Source: Bradyrhizobium sp. 195 (GTDB lineage Bacteria > Pseudomonadota > Alphaproteobacteria > Rhizobiales > Xanthobacteraceae). Taken from it: a stretch of DNA of 64,000 nucleotides. Shown piece after piece: positions 62,468-64,000 of this stretch; within the stretch, counting starts at the first letter, position 1, and each line of letters opens with the position of its first letter. The translations under genes and the position numbers were made by a program. A model generated the notes under the pieces. The model made no database searches. It was not told the DNA's origin and saw only the letters and a list, made by a program, of their open reading frames with translations. The stretch lies in contig NZ_CP082161.1 of the NCBI RefSeq assembly GCF_023101665.1, positions 2,418,001 through 2,482,000 on the forward strand, given 5' to 3'.

Positions 62468-63235
62468 GTGCTGGAAGTCAGCGGGCTGGTGAAGCGGTTC
62501 GGCGGCTTCACCGCCGTCAACAACGTGTCGTTCCAGGTCGATCAGGGCGAGATCCTCGGCCTGATCGGTCCCAACGGTTCGGGCAAGAGCACGATCTTCA
62601 ACATGCTTTCCGGCACGCTGGCGCCGACATCGGGCTCGATCATGTTCGGCGGCTCCGAGATCGCAGGCCTCGCGCCGCACCGGATCATCAACAGTGGCAT
62701 TGGCCGTACCTTCCAAATACCGCGGCCGTTCCGCCGCCTGACCATCTTCGAGAACGTCGCGCTCGCCGGCTTTTACGGCCAGGGCCGCCACAGCCGGGCC
62801 AGGGCGGAGGAGGCGGCCGAACGATCGCTGGCGATGGTCGGCCTGCCGACCGATCGCCATGCCAGCGTCGATGGCCTCGGCGCGGCCGGCCTGAAGAAGC
62901 TCGAGCTGGCCAAGGCGCTCGCCACTTCGCCAAAGCTCCTGCTCGCCGACGAGAGCCTCGGCGGTCTCGACGAGGCCGAGATGGATCAGGCCGCCAACAT
63001 GCTGCGCAACATCCGCGACGAGCTCGGCATCACCATCATCTGGGTCGAGCACATCATGGGCGTCTTGATGCGCGTCGTCGATCGCGTCATGGTGCTCGAT
63101 CACGGCGAGAAGATCTCGGAAGGCCTGCCGAGCGCGGTCGCGGGCGACCCGCGCGTGATCGAGGTCTATCTCGGCACCGATGCCGAGACCACGCAGGCCG
63201 CGGCCGCCGAAGCGCGCCGCCGCGCGGGAGGCTAG
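62468..63235 (+). CDS. livG: Branched-chain amino acid-type ABC transporter ATP-binding protein LivG
   Basis: This 255-residue ATPase has the Walker A GPNGSGKST and the LivG-type loop GIGRTFQIPRPFRRLTIFENVALA. The signature region is not LSGGQ-like but reads DGLGAAGLKKLELAKAL, and Walker B is LLLADESLGGLDEAE, DES instead of DEP. This is a variant seen in some liv-type ATPases. The helical domain and switch His (IWVEHIMG) are present. The GTG at 62468 has GGAGGG at the right distance; a TTG one codon earlier is less likely. Confidence 0.88.
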   Translation: MLEVSGLVKRFGGFTAVNNVSFQVDQGEILGLIGPNGSGKSTIFNMLSGTLAPTSGSIMFGGSEIAGLAPHRIINSGIGRTFQIPRPFRRLTIFENVALAGFYGQGRHSRARAEEAAERSLAMVGLPTDRHASVDGLGAAGLKKLELAKALATSPKLLLADESLGGLDEAEMDQAANMLRNIRDELGITIIWVEHIMGVLMRVVDRVMVLDHGEKISEGLPSAVAGDPRVIEVYLGTDAETTQAAAAEARRRAGG

Positions 63236-63237
63236 GC

Positions 63238-63941
<704 letters not shown>

Positions 63942-63942
<1 letters not shown>

Positions 63943-64000
63943 TGGGCATGCAGGCGTTCCTGGACATATTCGACATCTATCTGCTGGAGGCCGTGATCAA
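63942..64000 (+). CDS. livH: Liv-type ABC transporter permease, N-terminal start (partial)
   Basis: The last bases encode MGMQAFLDIFDIYLLEAVI before the window ends. An ATG at 63939 is also open. The start overlaps the livF stop (ATGATG/TGA), and position after the two ATPases predicts a LivH- or LivM-type permease. The identity is inferred from context and a few residues. Confidence 0.6.

Noticed and set aside
60641..63103. An 820-codon minus-strand open frame across the Nudix, binding-protein and livG genes
   Set aside because: It spans three well-supported genes on the other strand and has no family similarity.

Overview
The window comes from a GC-rich alphaproteobacterial chromosome, most probably a Bradyrhizobium or close relative. 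The reasons are the gene order thyA-GNAT-folA-hflK-hflC-DUF2065-degP-serB-miaA-ilvI-ilvN-ilvC, the permuted two-piece tmRNA, DUF2336/DUF4169 proteins, FixK-, Irr- and EcfG-like sites, many ABC/TTT uptake systems and three families of dispersed hairpin repeats. This assignment is inference from content; no rRNA or tRNA gene was seen.

Layout. 1-8643: signalling genes: the end of an EAL protein, an MFS carrier, a SAM-cyclase-ATPase giant, a SnoaL-like protein and a PAS-PAS-GAF-GGDEF-EAL c-di-GMP enzyme. 8660-12230: small proteins, a cold-shock protein, ribosomal protein S21, and a TetR regulator divergent from a cytochrome P450 with a perfect palindromic operator between them. 12268-17733: AsmA-family protein and DUF2336 protein. 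17773-21637: a KaiC-like ATPase overlapping a hybrid histidine kinase, with an EcfG-like promoter, next to a broken autotransporter end. 21708-27164: GNAT, Ca2+/H+ antiporter and a small exported protein with FixK-type boxes, feoAB with an Irr-type element, and two small regulators. 27242-29727: fumC, sspB and split ssrA (tmRNA), all on the minus strand.

29849-34517: two-gene chromate transporter and a tripartite tricarboxylate transporter (tctB-tctA, terminator, tctC). 34637-49728: the conserved housekeeping block: folate/thymidylate synthesis, HflKC and DegP membrane proteolysis, serB, miaA, then ilvI-ilvN behind a leader-peptide attenuator, two exporters, ilvC and an SDR. 49739-53020: a small haem-type membrane protein divergent from its probable TetR regulator (two matching operators), and a membrane phosphatase/sulfatase-like protein.

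53041-54298 holds the most striking feature: an IS110-family element inserted in the arm of a dispersed hairpin repeat. Its left non-coding end carries, in order, four short segments that match the left target, right target, left donor and right donor around a CT core. This is the pattern expected of a bridge RNA, and it fixes the element's boundaries. 54479-64000 is a transport island: a QAT-type betaine/choline system with a permease-binding protein fusion, a nitrate/sulfonate-type ABC system interrupted by an antisense cupin gene, a Nudix protein, and a branched-chain amino acid-type ABC operon that runs off the window.
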